Assembly (NCBI RefSeq): GCF_000473365.1
Contig: NZ_KI421517.1
Span: 3,882,001 to 3,946,000 of the forward strand
Length of the DNA stretch: 64,000 nucleotides
From: Adhaeribacter aquaticus DSM 16391
GTDB taxonomy: Bacteria > Bacteroidota > Bacteroidia > Cytophagales > Hymenobacteraceae
Direction: 5' to 3'
Shown here: in pieces, positions 1-8,755 of the stretch
How the letters are laid out: each line of letters opens with the position of its first letter
How positions within the stretch are numbered: position 1 is the first letter of the stretch
Position numbers and translations under genes: made by a program
Notes under the pieces: model-generated
What the model was told of the DNA's origin: nothing
What the model saw: only the letters and a program-made list of their open reading frames with translations
Databases searched by the model: none

Positions 1-1
1 C

Positions 2-904
2 AAGGATGCTATTTTGTTTTTAATCCGGTTTAAAGTTACAGGTGGGGCAGGAGCAAGTACTCCGATAAGTTTTGCCAATACTCCAGCTGTTATAGAGGTT
101 TTAAATAAAGATTTTGTTACAATTAAAGTGATAACAGAATCTGGAAAGTTGCAGGTTTTATCTGAAGCACCCAAGGTGCCATCGGCACCAGTAGTAAGCA
201 GTGTTAGTTACTGTCTGGGATCGGCTGCTACGGCATTAACAGCTACGGGCACTAACCTGCTGTGGTATACTTCGGCTTCAGGAGGTTCTGGTTCGGCAAC
301 AGCTCCCACACCATCCATCGCTACAGTTGGTACTACTTCTTATTATGTAACCCAGACGGTAGAAGGGGTGGAAAGTGCAAGAGCTAAATTAGATGTAGTA
401 GTAAATCCGTTGCCTGCTGCCCCGATAGTAAGCACTGTTAGCTACCAGCAGGGAGCTGTAGCTACAGCATTAACGGCCACGGGTAATTCGTTGCAGTGGT
501 ATGCCGCTGCTACCGGAGGTACGGGTTCGGCTACGGCACCAACCCCATCTACGGCTACACCCGGTACTACATCTTATTATGTATCGCAGACGGTGAATGG
601 TTGTGAGAGTCCCAGAGCAAGGATAGAGGTTACTGTAACAGCACCTGATATTCCATCGGCACCAGTAGTAAGCAGTGTTAGTTACTGTCTGGGATCGGCT
701 GCTACGGCATTAACAGCTACGGGCACTAACCTGCTGTGGTATACTTCGGCTTCAGGAGGTTCTGGTTCGGGCACAGCTCCCACACCATCCATCGCTACAG
801 TTGGTACTACTTCTTATTATGTAACCCAGACGGTAGAAGGGGTGGAAAGTGCAAGAGCTAAATTAGATGTAGTAGTAAATCCCTTTGCCTGCTGCCCCGA
901 TTAG
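2..904 (+). CDS. Ig-repeat surface protein, 5' portion (partial and frame-broken)
   Basis: The frame is open from base 2, so the gene starts left of the window; the TTG at 14 is not a real start. Residues 1 to about 55 resemble the end of a cohesin-like beta domain (IRFKVTGG, then PISFANTP). Three Ig-like repeats of about 79 residues follow, each with a LLWY or LQWY core and a TSYYV(S/T)QT strand. The frame ends at a TAG at 902-904 inside the repeat linker. Compared with sister repeats, the linker carries two extra bases, one near 883-885 and one near 900-901. Removing them joins this frame to the next entry. It is therefore the front of one large surface protein. The break could be a real mutation or an assembly error in a repeat array. 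The cohesin-like call is tentative. Confidence 0.75.
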   Translation, partial: KDAILFLIRFKVTGGAGASTPISFANTPAVIEVLNKDFVTIKVITESGKLQVLSEAPKVPSAPVVSSVSYCLGSAATALTATGTNLLWYTSASGGSGSATAPTPSIATVGTTSYYVTQTVEGVESARAKLDVVVNPLPAAPIVSTVSYQQGAVATALTATGNSLQWYAAATGGTGSATAPTPSTATPGTTSYYVSQTVNGCESPRARIEVTVTAPDIPSAPVVSSVSYCLGSAATALTATGTNLLWYTSASGGSGSGTAPTPSIATVGTTSYYVTQTVEGVESARAKLDVVVNPFACCPD

Positions 905-3265
905 TAAGCACTGTTAGCTACCAGCAGGGAGCTGTAGCTACAGCATTAACGGCCACGGGCATTAACCTGCTGTGGTATACCACCGCTACCGGAGGCACTG
1001 GTTCGGCAACTGCTCCTACACCCTCAACAGCTGGGGTAGGTACTACATCTTATTATGTATCGCAGATGCTGAATGGTTGTGAAAGCCCAAGAGCCAAAAT
1101 AGAAGTGATAATAACAGCGCCCAACGTTCCAACAGCACCAGTAGTGAGTAATGTGAATTACTGTCTGGGATCGGCTGCTACGGCATTAACAGCTACGGGC
1201 ACTAACCTGCTGTGGTATACCGCTGCTACCGGAGGTACTGGTTCGGCAACTGCTCCTACACCCTCAACGGCTGCTGTAGGTACTGTTTCTTACTATGTAT
1301 CGCAAACGCTGAATGGCGTGGAAAGTCCCAGAGTCAGGCTGGACGTAGTAGTAAATCCGTTGCTAACAGCACCAGCCGTGAGCACTGTTAGCTACCAGCA
1401 GGGAGCTGTGGCTACAGCATTAGCAGCCACGGGCATTAACCTGCTGTGGTATACCGCTGCTACCGGAGGTACGGGTTCAGCTACTGCCCCAACGCCATCT
1501 ACAGCTACAGTAGGTACCACTTCATATTATGTATCGCAGACGCTGAATGGTTGTGAAAGTCCAAGAGCCAAGATAGAGGTTACTGTAACAGCACCTGATA
1601 TTCCATCGGCACCAGTAGTAAGCAGTGTTAGTTACTGCCAGGGAGCTGTGGCAACAGCCTTAACGGCTACGGGCAGTAACCTGCTGTGGTATTCTTCAGC
1701 TACAGGAGGCACGGGTTCAGCCACGGCACCAACCCCATCCACGGCTACACCCGGTACTGTTTCTTATTATGTATCGCAGACGGTGAATGGGGTGGAAAGC
1801 CCTAGAGCCAAAGTAGATGTAGTTGTCAATGCGCTAGCCGCTGCACCAACCGTGAGCACTGTTAGCTACCAGCAGGGAGCTGTAGCTACAGCATTAGCAG
1901 CCACGGGCACAAACCTGCTGTGGTATACCGCTGCTACCGGAGGCACTGGTTCGGCAACTGCTCCTACACCCTCAACAGCTGGGGTAGGTGCTACTTCTTA
2001 TTATGTATCGCAGACGCTGAATGGTTGTGAAAGCCCAAGAGCCAAAATAGAAGTGATAATAACAGCGCCCAACGTTCCAACAGCACCAGTAGTGAGTAAT
2101 GTGAGTTACTGTCTGGGATCGGCTGCTACGGCATTAACAGCTACGGGCAGTAACCTGCTGTGGTATACCGCTGCTACCGGAGGTACTGGTTCGGCAACTG
2201 CTCCTACACCCTCAACGGCTGCTGTAGGTACTGTTTCTTATTATGTATCGCAAACGCTGAATGGCGTGGAAAGTCCCAGAGTCAGGCTGGACGTAGTAGT
2301 AAATCCGTTGCTAACAGCACCAGCCGTGAGCACTGTTAGCTACCAGCAGGGAGCTGTAGCTACAGCATTAGCAGCCACGGGCATTAACCTGCTGTGGTAT
2401 ACCACCGCTACCGGAGGCACTGGTTCGGCAACTGCCCCAACGCCATCTACCGCTACAGTTGGTACTACTTCATATTATGTATCGCAGACGCTGAATGGTT
2501 GTGAGAGTCCCAGAGCCAGGATAGAGGTTACTGTAACCGCTGCGCCCACCAATGGGGTTGCTGCCCCGGTGGTAAGTAGTAAAAATTATTGCCTGGGATC
2601 GGCTGCTACAGCACTAACAGCTACGGGCACAAACCTGCTGTGGTATACCGCTGCTACCGGAGGTACTGGTTCGGCAACTGCTCCTACACCCTCAACGGCT
2701 GCTGTAGGTACTGTTTCTTATTATGTAACCCAGACGGTAGCAGGGGTGGAAAGTGCAAGAGCCAAATTAGATGTAGTAGTAAATCCGTTGCCAACAGCAC
2801 CAGCCGTGAGCACTGTTAGCTACCAGCAGGGAGCTGTGGCTACAGCACTAACAGCTACGGGCACTAACCTGCTGTGGTATACGGCTGCTACGGGTGGTAC
2901 CGGATCCGTAACCGCGCCTACACCATCTACCGCTACAGTTGGTACCACTTCATATTATGTATCGCAAATGCTGAATGGTTGTGAGAGCCCAAGAGCCAAA
3001 ATAGACATAAATGTAACCGCTGCGCCCACCAATGGGGTTGCTGCTCCGGTAGTTAAAAATTTAAATTATTGCCAGGACGCTCCGGTATCTGGGTTAACAG
3101 CTTTAGGAGCTAACTTATTATGGTATACTGCTGCTACGGGTGGCACCGGATCAGCCACTGCACCTATTCCTTCATCGGCTACTGTAGGTACTACTTCTTA
3201 TTACGTAAGCCAAACCATGAATGGAGTGGAGAGTGAAAGAGCCAAAATAGAGGTAGAAATCAAAG
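178..3265 (+). repeat. Tandem Ig-like coding repeats, about 13 units in alternating pairs
   Basis: The units are about 237 bases and alternate in two types, so the period is 474 bases. The marker AGCACTGTTAGCTACCAG begins at 431, 907, 1381, 1855, 2329 and 2809. Spacings are 476, 474, 474, 474 and 480. The 480 comes from an in-frame linker change (AAPTNGVAAP). The 476 carries the two-base frame break. Near-identity of several units suggests recent homogenisation by recombination. Confidence 0.9.
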
Positions 3266-3780
3266 CCTTACCAATGGTTACCCTGGCCGAATTTTCGATT
3301 ACCATATGCAGTACCGTAACCAACTTCCCTTTAACTGGTGGGCAACCAGCCGGGGGCGTGTATTCCGGAGTGGGGGTAAGCAAAAATATCTTCGATGCTT
3401 CTGTAGCCGGAGTAGGGACTCATATTATTTATTATACCTATGAAGAAAATGGCTGTTGGGTTACGGCTCCTACTACGCAGTCTATCATTGTAAATACCTG
3501 TACGGGTATACCAGAAAGTAAATTAGCCGCCAATCTTTCTATTTATCCTAACCCGACTCATGATAAGTTGCAGTTACAATTACCGCTGCTAACCAGAACA
3601 GCTTTAGAAATAAGGTTATTGGATACAAAAGGAGCGGTGATATATAAACAAAATCATAAGCAGGTGTCCGGGAATTTCAACCAAATAATAGACATGAGCG
3701 GAAACGTCCAGGGGGTATACCTGCTCCAGTTAATTCTGGATGATGGCGTAATAACTAAACGGATTATAAAACATTATTAA
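901..3780 (+). CDS. Ig-repeat surface protein, 3' portion with T9SS sorting domain
   Basis: This continues the preceding entry in a new frame. Ten more Ig-like repeats run to about base 3265. A glycine-rich module follows (PAGGVYSGVGV, then YYTYEENGC), and the protein ends in a type A T9SS sorting domain that begins at SIYPNPTHDKL and closes with VITKRIIKHY. The ATG at 1066 is the variable residue in the SQ(T/M)LNG strand of a repeat, so it is not a start. Repeats alternate between a CLGS...NGVES type and a QQGA...NGCES type. The expected role is a secreted, surface-anchored adhesin or gliding-associated protein. The sorting domain is clear; the ligand is unknown. No ribosome binding site or promoter lies at the frame change, which argues against two separate genes. 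Confidence 0.8.
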   Translation, partial: LVSTVSYQQGAVATALTATGINLLWYTTATGGTGSATAPTPSTAGVGTTSYYVSQMLNGCESPRAKIEVIITAPNVPTAPVVSNVNYCLGSAATALTATGTNLLWYTAATGGTGSATAPTPSTAAVGTVSYYVSQTLNGVESPRVRLDVVVNPLLTAPAVSTVSYQQGAVATALAATGINLLWYTAATGGTGSATAPTPSTATVGTTSYYVSQTLNGCESPRAKIEVTVTAPDIPSAPVVSSVSYCQGAVATALTATGSNLLWYSSATGGTGSATAPTPSTATPGTVSYYVSQTVNGVESPRAKVDVVVNALAAAPTVSTVSYQQGAVATALAATGTNLLWYTAATGGTGSATAPTPSTAGVGATSYYVSQTLNGCESPRAKIEVIITAPNVPTAPVVSNVSYCLGSAATALTATGSNLLWYTAATGGTGSATAPTPSTAAVGTVSYYVSQTLNGVESPRVRLDVVVNPLLTAPAVSTVSYQQGAVATALAATGINLLWYTTATGGTGSATAPTPSTATVGTTSYYVSQTLNGCESPRARIEVTVTAAPTNGVAAPVVSSKNYCLGSAATALTATGTNLLWYTAATGGTGSATAPTPSTAAVGTVSYYVTQTVAGVESARAKLDVVVNPLPTAPAVSTVSYQQGAVATALTATGTNLLWYTAATGGTGSVTAPTPSTATVGTTSYYVSQMLNGCESPRAKIDINVTAAPTNGVAAPVVKNLNYCQDAPVSGLTALGANLLWYTAATGGTGSATAPIPSSATVGTTSYYVSQTMNGVESERAKIEVEIKALPMVTLAEFSITICSTVTNFPLTGGQPAGGVYSGVGVSKNIFDASVAGVGTHIIYYTYEENGCWVTAPTTQSIIVNTCTGIPESKLAANLSIYPNPTHDKLQLQLPLLTRTALEIRLLDTKGAVIYKQNHKQVSGNFNQIIDMSGNVQGVYLLQLILDDGVITKRIIKHY

Positions 3781-3836
3781 TTTACCTCTAATTGGCCAGA
3801 ACTATAATTGCCTTTTCAGAGATTTATTTACGTTAA

Positions 3837-4313
3837 ATGGAAACAAAAATCAAATCTTATTTTTTTAAAAGCTGCCTGATTGGAGGTTTAGTATTGAGTG
3901 TTTTTTCGTGTAAAAAAGAAAAAGAAGAACCAGGACCTGGCGGTACCACTTCGGATACGATAACCCGGTTTCAGTTGGCCTTGGATGCGCCCAAAGGGAA
4001 ATTAGATGCTGTTGCTTTTTTTACTGATCCGAATGGCATATCTAACCAAACTGCAGTAACTTCGGTTACCGTAGATGCTAATACGATATACACCGGAACC
4101 CTAACCTTAGAAGATGAAAGTAAGACGCCCAAGGCAACGGTAACAAAAAACTATACTGTTTCTTATAGGATTACCGGGATAGATGCTACTATAACCGGAG
4201 GTGCCACCCCAACCCTAACCACCAAATCAACAGGAGACGGTACCTTAAATGTTACCCTTACCAAAGCAGATAAGAGCAAAAGTATTGCTTTCCCGATAAC
4301 CGTAAGGCAATAG
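3837..4313 (+). CDS. Small lipoprotein of unknown function
   Basis: The protein has 158 residues. A basic N-terminus (METKIKSYFFK) and hydrophobic stretch end in a lipobox, LSVFSC, followed by a charged KKEKEEPGPGG linker. This predicts an outer-membrane or periplasmic lipoprotein. The mature part is rich in Thr, Val and Asp with alternating polar and hydrophobic residues, which fits a beta-sandwich. I recognise no family. It follows the Ig-repeat gene by 56 bases on the same strand and could be co-transcribed with it. A shared hairpin downstream separates it from the convergent T9SS fragment. Confidence 0.7.
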   Translation: METKIKSYFFKSCLIGGLVLSVFSCKKEKEEPGPGGTTSDTITRFQLALDAPKGKLDAVAFFTDPNGISNQTAVTSVTVDANTIYTGTLTLEDESKTPKATVTKNYTVSYRITGIDATITGGATPTLTTKSTGDGTLNVTLTKADKSKSIAFPITVRQ

Positions 4314-4441
4314 CTGTAAAACTATCTTCGCTTATCCTTTAGTTGGACTGCTTTAGTAAAAAAAACGCCAGATTATATTCTAGACAGGCTTTAAAGCAAA
4401 AACAATAGCTAAAAGTTAGGCTAAGAAGCTGGTAGTAAAAA

Positions 4442-4477
4442 AGCCACCATGGGACTAAACTTCATGGTGGCTTTTTC
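4442..4477. terminator. Bidirectional hairpin terminator
   Basis: A 10-bp perfect stem pairs AGCCACCATG (4442-4451) with CATGGTGGCT (4463-4472) across an 11-base loop. A T-run follows on the plus strand, and an A-run precedes the stem to serve the minus strand. It lies between two convergent reading frames. Confidence 0.8.
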
Positions 4478-4486
4478 ATGATAAGG

Positions 4487-5003
4487 TTATTTAATGATTA
4501 CCTGTTTCTGGCTCAGGATTGTAGCGTTATTTTTTACTTCTACCATATAAACGCCTGGATTTAAAGAGCTGTTTACCAATACAGCTCCTCCGGCCGATTC
4601 CTCTTTGTTGTAAACGACTTTTCCGGCTAAATCACTTACCCGTTCCGAGACTTTATCCGTTGCTTTCAGGTTACCTGTCGAAATTCTGAATTGACCACCT
4701 GGAGCCGGATTTGGATAAATAACAATATCCTGGGATTCAACTGCTGCCGTTGGTTCAGCATTAGCATACGAGTTGGGGGTGTCCCGAATAGGACCGGAAT
4801 ACGGAATGTTCTCTCCAAAAACGGAACCTCTGGCTCCACTAGCCGTCCGGATACCAACCGGCTTTTTAACCGGCGGATGCAATTGCCCGCCCGGGCATTT
4901 AAAAGTTTAAACCTTTTATGACCTCCGGCACTGATAGGGAAGGTATTGGTAAAAGCCTTGCTTTGGCCAAACTCTACGCTACAGTTACTTCTGTTAATTA
5001 AGA
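4487..5003 (-). pseudogene. Remnant of a T9SS-secreted protein (C-terminal end only)
   Basis: A 131-codon frame (4487-4882, only a TTG available to start it) holds a complete T9SS sorting domain: DIVIYPNPAPGGQFRIS, a strand ending LAGKVVYN, and the GVYMVEVKN...QKQVIIK end. There is no signal peptide and no full domain ahead of it. Upstream on the same strand, a different frame (about 4840-5003) reads CSVEFGQSKAFTNTFPIS, which looks like coding sequence of a secreted protein. This suggests a frame change near 4880. The stretch is best read as the decayed 3' end of a larger surface-protein gene. A short, newly separated protein is possible but could not be exported without a signal. The sorting domain is clear; the 5' limit is a guess. 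Confidence 0.55.
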
Positions 5004-5113
5004 AATTCTTTTATTTAATTCGGTTCAAAACCGTATTAAATCTCTTTCCCTTTTCTATATTGTTGGTTTAAAATTAAATCTGCCTTACCCAGACTTTCAT
5101 AAACCACCACCAC

Positions 5114-6409
5114 ATGAAGCTTAAGGGATTAAGATGGTATATCATAGGGTTAATATCCTTATCTACCGTTATTAATTTTATTGACCGCAGTGCCATTAAT
5201 ATTTTATGGCCTTACATTCATAAAGAGTTCGGCATAAGTACCGCTGATAGTAAAAGTGCCCTGGCCGTTATTACTACCTTTTTCCTGATTGCCTATGCCC
5301 TGGGCCAAACCACCCTAGGCAAGGTAATGGACCTGGTGGGTACCCGCGTGGGGATGGCTTTATCCATTGCCGGCTGGAGCATTGCCATTGCCCTGCATGC
5401 GCTGGCCAGGTCGCTTTTTGCCTTTAGTTTTTTCCGTTTCTTTTTGGGTTTATTTGAGGCCGGCAACTGGCCGGGAGCTACTAAAAGCAATGCCGAATGG
5501 TTTCCGGCCCGGGAGCGCGCTATTGCCCAAGCCTTGTTTAGCAGTAGCACCGCCATTGGTTCTATTATAGCGGCGCCGGTAATTGCCCTGCTGTACGTAG
5601 CTTTTGGCTGGCGCATTTCCTTTATTCTGATGGCGGCCCTGGGCTTTCTGTGGATTATACCCTGGTTTATCGTCAATAAAGCCTCTCCGGATAAGCATCC
5701 CTGGCTCACGGATGAGGAAAAATCGCATATCGTGTCGGCCAGTGATAGCCCGGCCACCGTAGCTGAACCTCCTTCTGATACCGTTTATACCTGGCGCGAA
5801 TTATTGTGGTTTAAAAATACCTGGGGCATTTTGCTGGGACGGTTTTTTATTGATCCGGTTTGGTGGCTGTTTATTACCTGGATGCCTACTTTTCTGAAAG
5901 AACAGTTTCACCTGGATATTCAGCAGGTAGGGGCGTATTCCTGGTTTCCGTACACGCTGGCGGTAGTAGGAGGTGTATTAGGCGGCATTTTTTCGATGCG
6001 GCAGATTAATGCCGGCGTGCCGTCGCATAAGGCCCGCAAAAATGGCATTACCCTAGGTGGTATCTTCATGTTGCTGGCGTTGGTAGCCTCGGTGCTGTAC
6101 CTGGATGATTTAATCCATTACCCGGAAATAATTATGGTGCTGATAGGAATTACCATGTTTGGCTTCCAGTTCCTGATCTGTAATTTACAAACCTTGCCCA
6201 GCGATTATTTTAACGGTAAGAATGTGGGAACGGTAGCCGGAATGGCTGGTACGGCCGCGGTAGTGGGCACGGTATTTACCACCTGGGCGGTACCGGTTAT
6301 TACCCGCACCAGTTATTATGCTTTTTTTGCCCTGGGTGCTGTTTTGGTGCCCTTGGCCTGGTTATGTATTACCTTTATTGCTTCAGGCGTAAAACCCGAA
6401 AACAAATAG
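5114..6409 (+). CDS. MFS transporter, ACS/hexuronate (ExuT-like) type
   Basis: The protein has 431 residues with about 12 hydrophobic segments. The first helix carries the NFIDRSAINILWP signature of the anion:cation symporter family. The helix 2-3 loop has GKVMDLVGTRVGMALS, and helix 4-5 has FLGLFEAGNWPGATK, typical of hexuronate and galactarate carriers. It likely imports a sugar acid or related anion with protons across the inner membrane. It sits 10 bases ahead of the phosphomannose-isomerase-like gene, so the two form an operon. The ATG at 5114 precedes the first helix with the usual short cytoplasmic tail. Substrate is not decided by sequence. Confidence 0.85.
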   Translation: MKLKGLRWYIIGLISLSTVINFIDRSAINILWPYIHKEFGISTADSKSALAVITTFFLIAYALGQTTLGKVMDLVGTRVGMALSIAGWSIAIALHALARSLFAFSFFRFFLGLFEAGNWPGATKSNAEWFPARERAIAQALFSSSTAIGSIIAAPVIALLYVAFGWRISFILMAALGFLWIIPWFIVNKASPDKHPWLTDEEKSHIVSASDSPATVAEPPSDTVYTWRELLWFKNTWGILLGRFFIDPVWWLFITWMPTFLKEQFHLDIQQVGAYSWFPYTLAVVGGVLGGIFSMRQINAGVPSHKARKNGITLGGIFMLLALVASVLYLDDLIHYPEIIMVLIGITMFGFQFLICNLQTLPSDYFNGKNVGTVAGMAGTAAVVGTVFTTWAVPVITRTSYYAFFALGAVLVPLAWLCITFIASGVKPENK

Positions 6410-6419
6410 AAATTTACTT

Positions 6420-7490
6420 ATGAATAAAATAATTGCTTTGCCACCCAACCGGGTATGGCGTACCTATGTAGGCGGCAAAATGCTGGCTGAGCTAAACCAG
6501 GAGGGAGCGCCGGCGGATAGCCATTTTCCGGAAGACTGGATTGCTTCAGTTACCCGGGCTATCAATCCGGGCCGGGAACATCTAGAGGAAGAAGGTTTAT
6601 CTAAAGTAAAATTTAACGGGCAGTCCGTCATTTTTAAACAATTACTGGAACAGCATCCGGAATATTTTTTAGGGGAGGAACATTTCCAAAAATATGGCTC
6701 CCATACCGCTTTTTTACTTAAGTTCCTGGATTCGGCCATCCGGCTGCACCTGCAATGCCACCCCACCATTGCTTTTGCGCAGCAATACCTGAACAGCAAC
6801 CACGGCAAAACAGAAGGATATTATATTTTAGGAACCCGCGACGATGTGCCGGAACCTTACATTTACCTGGGATTTCAGAAACCGCCTTCGCTGCCCGAAT
6901 TAAAAAGAGCGGTGGAAGAACAGGATATCGCCTTCCTGGAATCGTGCTTTGAGAAAGTGCCGGTAAGGAAAGGCGATGCTTTCTATGTGCCAGGAGGTTT
7001 GCCGCACGCCATTGGCGAGGGGATTTTCATGATTGAAATTATGGAACCTACCGACCTGGTAGCCCGCATCGAATTTGAAAAAGCCGGCTATGTATTGCCG
7101 GAAAAAGCCCGGTTTATGGAACGCGGCATTGATTTTGGCTTGTCGATGTTTAACCTGTCGGCCTTACCGGTCCAAACCATCCGGCAGGATTATTTTATGA
7201 AGCCCCGGGTTTTATTCGAAAACGAACTGGCCAAAGAAGAGGTTATTTTTGATGATGCTGTTACCAATTGTTTCCGGATGAACCGCCTGGAAGTAAAAGG
7301 GCAATACCAGTTTAGTAAACCCGGCTTTTACATAGCCATTGTAACCGAAGGTGCCGGGCAATTGCAGGTAGATGATGAAATTATGGAGGCCCGATTCGGA
7401 GATAAATTTTTTATACCGGCCGCTGCTGAATCGCTAACTGTAAATGCACCCGATGGTATGACGCTGGTTTTGGCCATGCCACCGGCCTAA
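6420..7490 (+). CDS. Class I phosphomannose-isomerase-like protein
   Basis: The protein has 356 residues and a two-cupin layout. Zinc ligands of the class I family are present: Gln112 and His114 in HLQCHPT, Glu132 in KTEGYYIL, and His196 in GGLPHAIGEG. Family members interconvert mannose-6-phosphate and fructose-6-phosphate. The N-terminus (MNKIIALPPNRVWRTYVGGK) matches the GG(K)-type subgroup found beside sugar carriers rather than the canonical ManA start, so the true substrate may be another sugar. It follows the MFS gene by 10 bases and ends in a strong terminator, which fits a two-gene uptake and isomerisation unit. Confidence 0.8.
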   Translation: MNKIIALPPNRVWRTYVGGKMLAELNQEGAPADSHFPEDWIASVTRAINPGREHLEEEGLSKVKFNGQSVIFKQLLEQHPEYFLGEEHFQKYGSHTAFLLKFLDSAIRLHLQCHPTIAFAQQYLNSNHGKTEGYYILGTRDDVPEPYIYLGFQKPPSLPELKRAVEEQDIAFLESCFEKVPVRKGDAFYVPGGLPHAIGEGIFMIEIMEPTDLVARIEFEKAGYVLPEKARFMERGIDFGLSMFNLSALPVQTIRQDYFMKPRVLFENELAKEEVIFDDAVTNCFRMNRLEVKGQYQFSKPGFYIAIVTEGAGQLQVDDEIMEARFGDKFFIPAAAESLTVNAPDGMTLVLAMPPA

Positions 7491-7554
7491 GCTTCCAAAA
7501 TTATATAGGGAATAATAGCGTTTATGTAATGGAGAATCGACCTGTTAGTTCATT

Positions 7555-7584
7555 GGCGCGAGCAGCCTGGCTCGTGCCTTTTTT
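7555..7584 (+). terminator. Terminator of the MFS-isomerase operon
   Basis: A 9-bp stem with one G-T pair joins GGCGCGAGC (7555-7563) and GCTCGTGCC (7570-7578), followed by six T. It lies 65 bases after the isomerase stop. Confidence 0.8.
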
Positions 7585-7748
7585 ATTAGGTTTCAGACTT
7601 ATTTATATTAAATAAATCAAATAATTTTTTTTGGCGGCAGGTCCAGTAAGGCAAACAGGTGGGGCATATAAACAGAAGAGCGGATAAGAGACAACATTTC
7701 TTTTGCAACAGCGGTTTAAGCGAGGAGTAATGCGAGTTTAAAACTATG

Positions 7749-7755
7749 AAGGAGG
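7749..7755 (+). promoter_or_regulatory. Strong Shine-Dalgarno site of the SDR gene
   Basis: AAGGAGG lies 9 bases before the ATG at 7765. Full-length Shine-Dalgarno sites are uncommon in Bacteroidota, so this one fixes the start and hints at high translation. Confidence 0.7.
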
Positions 7756-7764
7756 ACATATAAG

Positions 7765-8646
7765 ATGAGTCTGGAAAACCCACTTAAGAAATACCCTAAA
7801 CCGCCGTTTAAAGAACAAGAGCAGCCCTGGCCGGGGTTGGCGGGGCAGATGGATCCGCTGCCGGATCACGGGGAAAAAAGTTATAAAGGTTCGGGGCGGT
7901 TGCAAGGCCGGAAAGTTTTGATAACCGGGGGCGATTCGGGCATTGGGCGCGCAGCCGCCATTGCTTATGCCCGCGAAGGAGCCGATGTAGCCATTAATTA
8001 TTACCCTACCGAAGAGCCGGATGCGCAGGAAGTTATTGCCCTGATTCAGGCCGAAGGACGAAAAGCCGTAGCTATTCCGGGCGACATTACCGAAGAAGCT
8101 TTTTGCCAGCGTCTGGTAGCAGAAGCCGTGCAGGAGCTGGGTGGTCTGGATATACTGGTCAGTAATGCTGCTTACCAGCAAACGCACCCGTCTATTCTGG
8201 ATATACCCAACGAGGATTTTGACCGCACCATGAAGACCAATATTTATGCGCCTTTCTGGATTATAAAAGCGGCTTTGCCGCATTTGCAGCCCGGGTCGGT
8301 TATTATTGCTACTACCTCGGAGCAGGCCACTACACCATCCGAAGATTTGTACGACTATGCCCAAACCAAAGCCGCTACTACCAACTTTGTGCGATCCCTG
8401 GCCAAACAATTGGCTTCTAAAGGAATTCGGGTAAACGGGGTTGCTCCCGGACCTATCTGGACGCCTTTGCAGGTAAGCGGAGGGGCCACGATGGAAAAGC
8501 TAAAAAGCTTTGGTGGCGCCACCCCCATGGAGCGGCCGGGGCAGCCAGCCGAACTGGCTTCTATCTATGTGCAATTAGCTTCTAACGATGCCAGCTATAC
8601 CAACGGGTCTATATTTGGGGCTATGGGTGGCAGTGGATTGCCGTAA
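7765..8646 (+). CDS. Short-chain dehydrogenase/reductase, general-stress type
   Basis: The protein has 293 residues. A 45-residue N-terminal extension (KKYPKPPF, then GQMDPLPDHGEKSYKGSGRL) is typical of the YdaD/YhdF general stress subgroup. The Rossmann motif TGGDSGIG is at 54-61, and the catalytic pair Tyr198/Lys202 sits in YAQTK. An NNAG-equivalent, SNAAYQQ, is also visible. It probably reduces a carbonyl compound with NAD(P)H in the cytoplasm. It is a single-gene unit with a strong Shine-Dalgarno site in front and a strong terminator behind. The substrate is unknown; names such as glucose 1-dehydrogenase for relatives are nominal. Confidence 0.88.
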   Translation: MSLENPLKKYPKPPFKEQEQPWPGLAGQMDPLPDHGEKSYKGSGRLQGRKVLITGGDSGIGRAAAIAYAREGADVAINYYPTEEPDAQEVIALIQAEGRKAVAIPGDITEEAFCQRLVAEAVQELGGLDILVSNAAYQQTHPSILDIPNEDFDRTMKTNIYAPFWIIKAALPHLQPGSVIIATTSEQATTPSEDLYDYAQTKAATTNFVRSLAKQLASKGIRVNGVAPGPIWTPLQVSGGATMEKLKSFGGATPMERPGQPAELASIYVQLASNDASYTNGSIFGAMGGSGLP

Positions 8647-8668
8647 GAAAGGCCAAAATAAACCAGAA

Positions 8669-8705
8669 AATAAAGGAGCAGTTTTAAGTTGCTCCTTTAT
8701 TTTTT
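8669..8705 (+). terminator. Terminator after the SDR gene
   Basis: A 12-bp perfect stem pairs AATAAAGGAGCA (8669-8680) with TGCTCCTTTATT (8690-8701), and a T-run continues to 8705. Confidence 0.85.
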
Positions 8706-8755
8706 ACCATACTTGAAACTCAACGAGGTTAAAGTGTTTCAAAAGTAATATCAAT

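Noticed and set aside
1066-1068. ATG that could start a separate 904-residue gene
   Set aside because: The Met replaces the Thr of the repeat strand SQ(T)LNG, and the frame is open and in register for over 160 bases upstream.
2589-2819. 76-codon plus-strand frame inside the repeat array
   Set aside because: Shadow of the Ig repeats in another frame; Cys and Tyr excess is typical of out-of-frame reading.
178-3265. Tandem repeats as a CRISPR array
   Set aside because: Units are 237 bases, coding, and translate to Ig-like domains.
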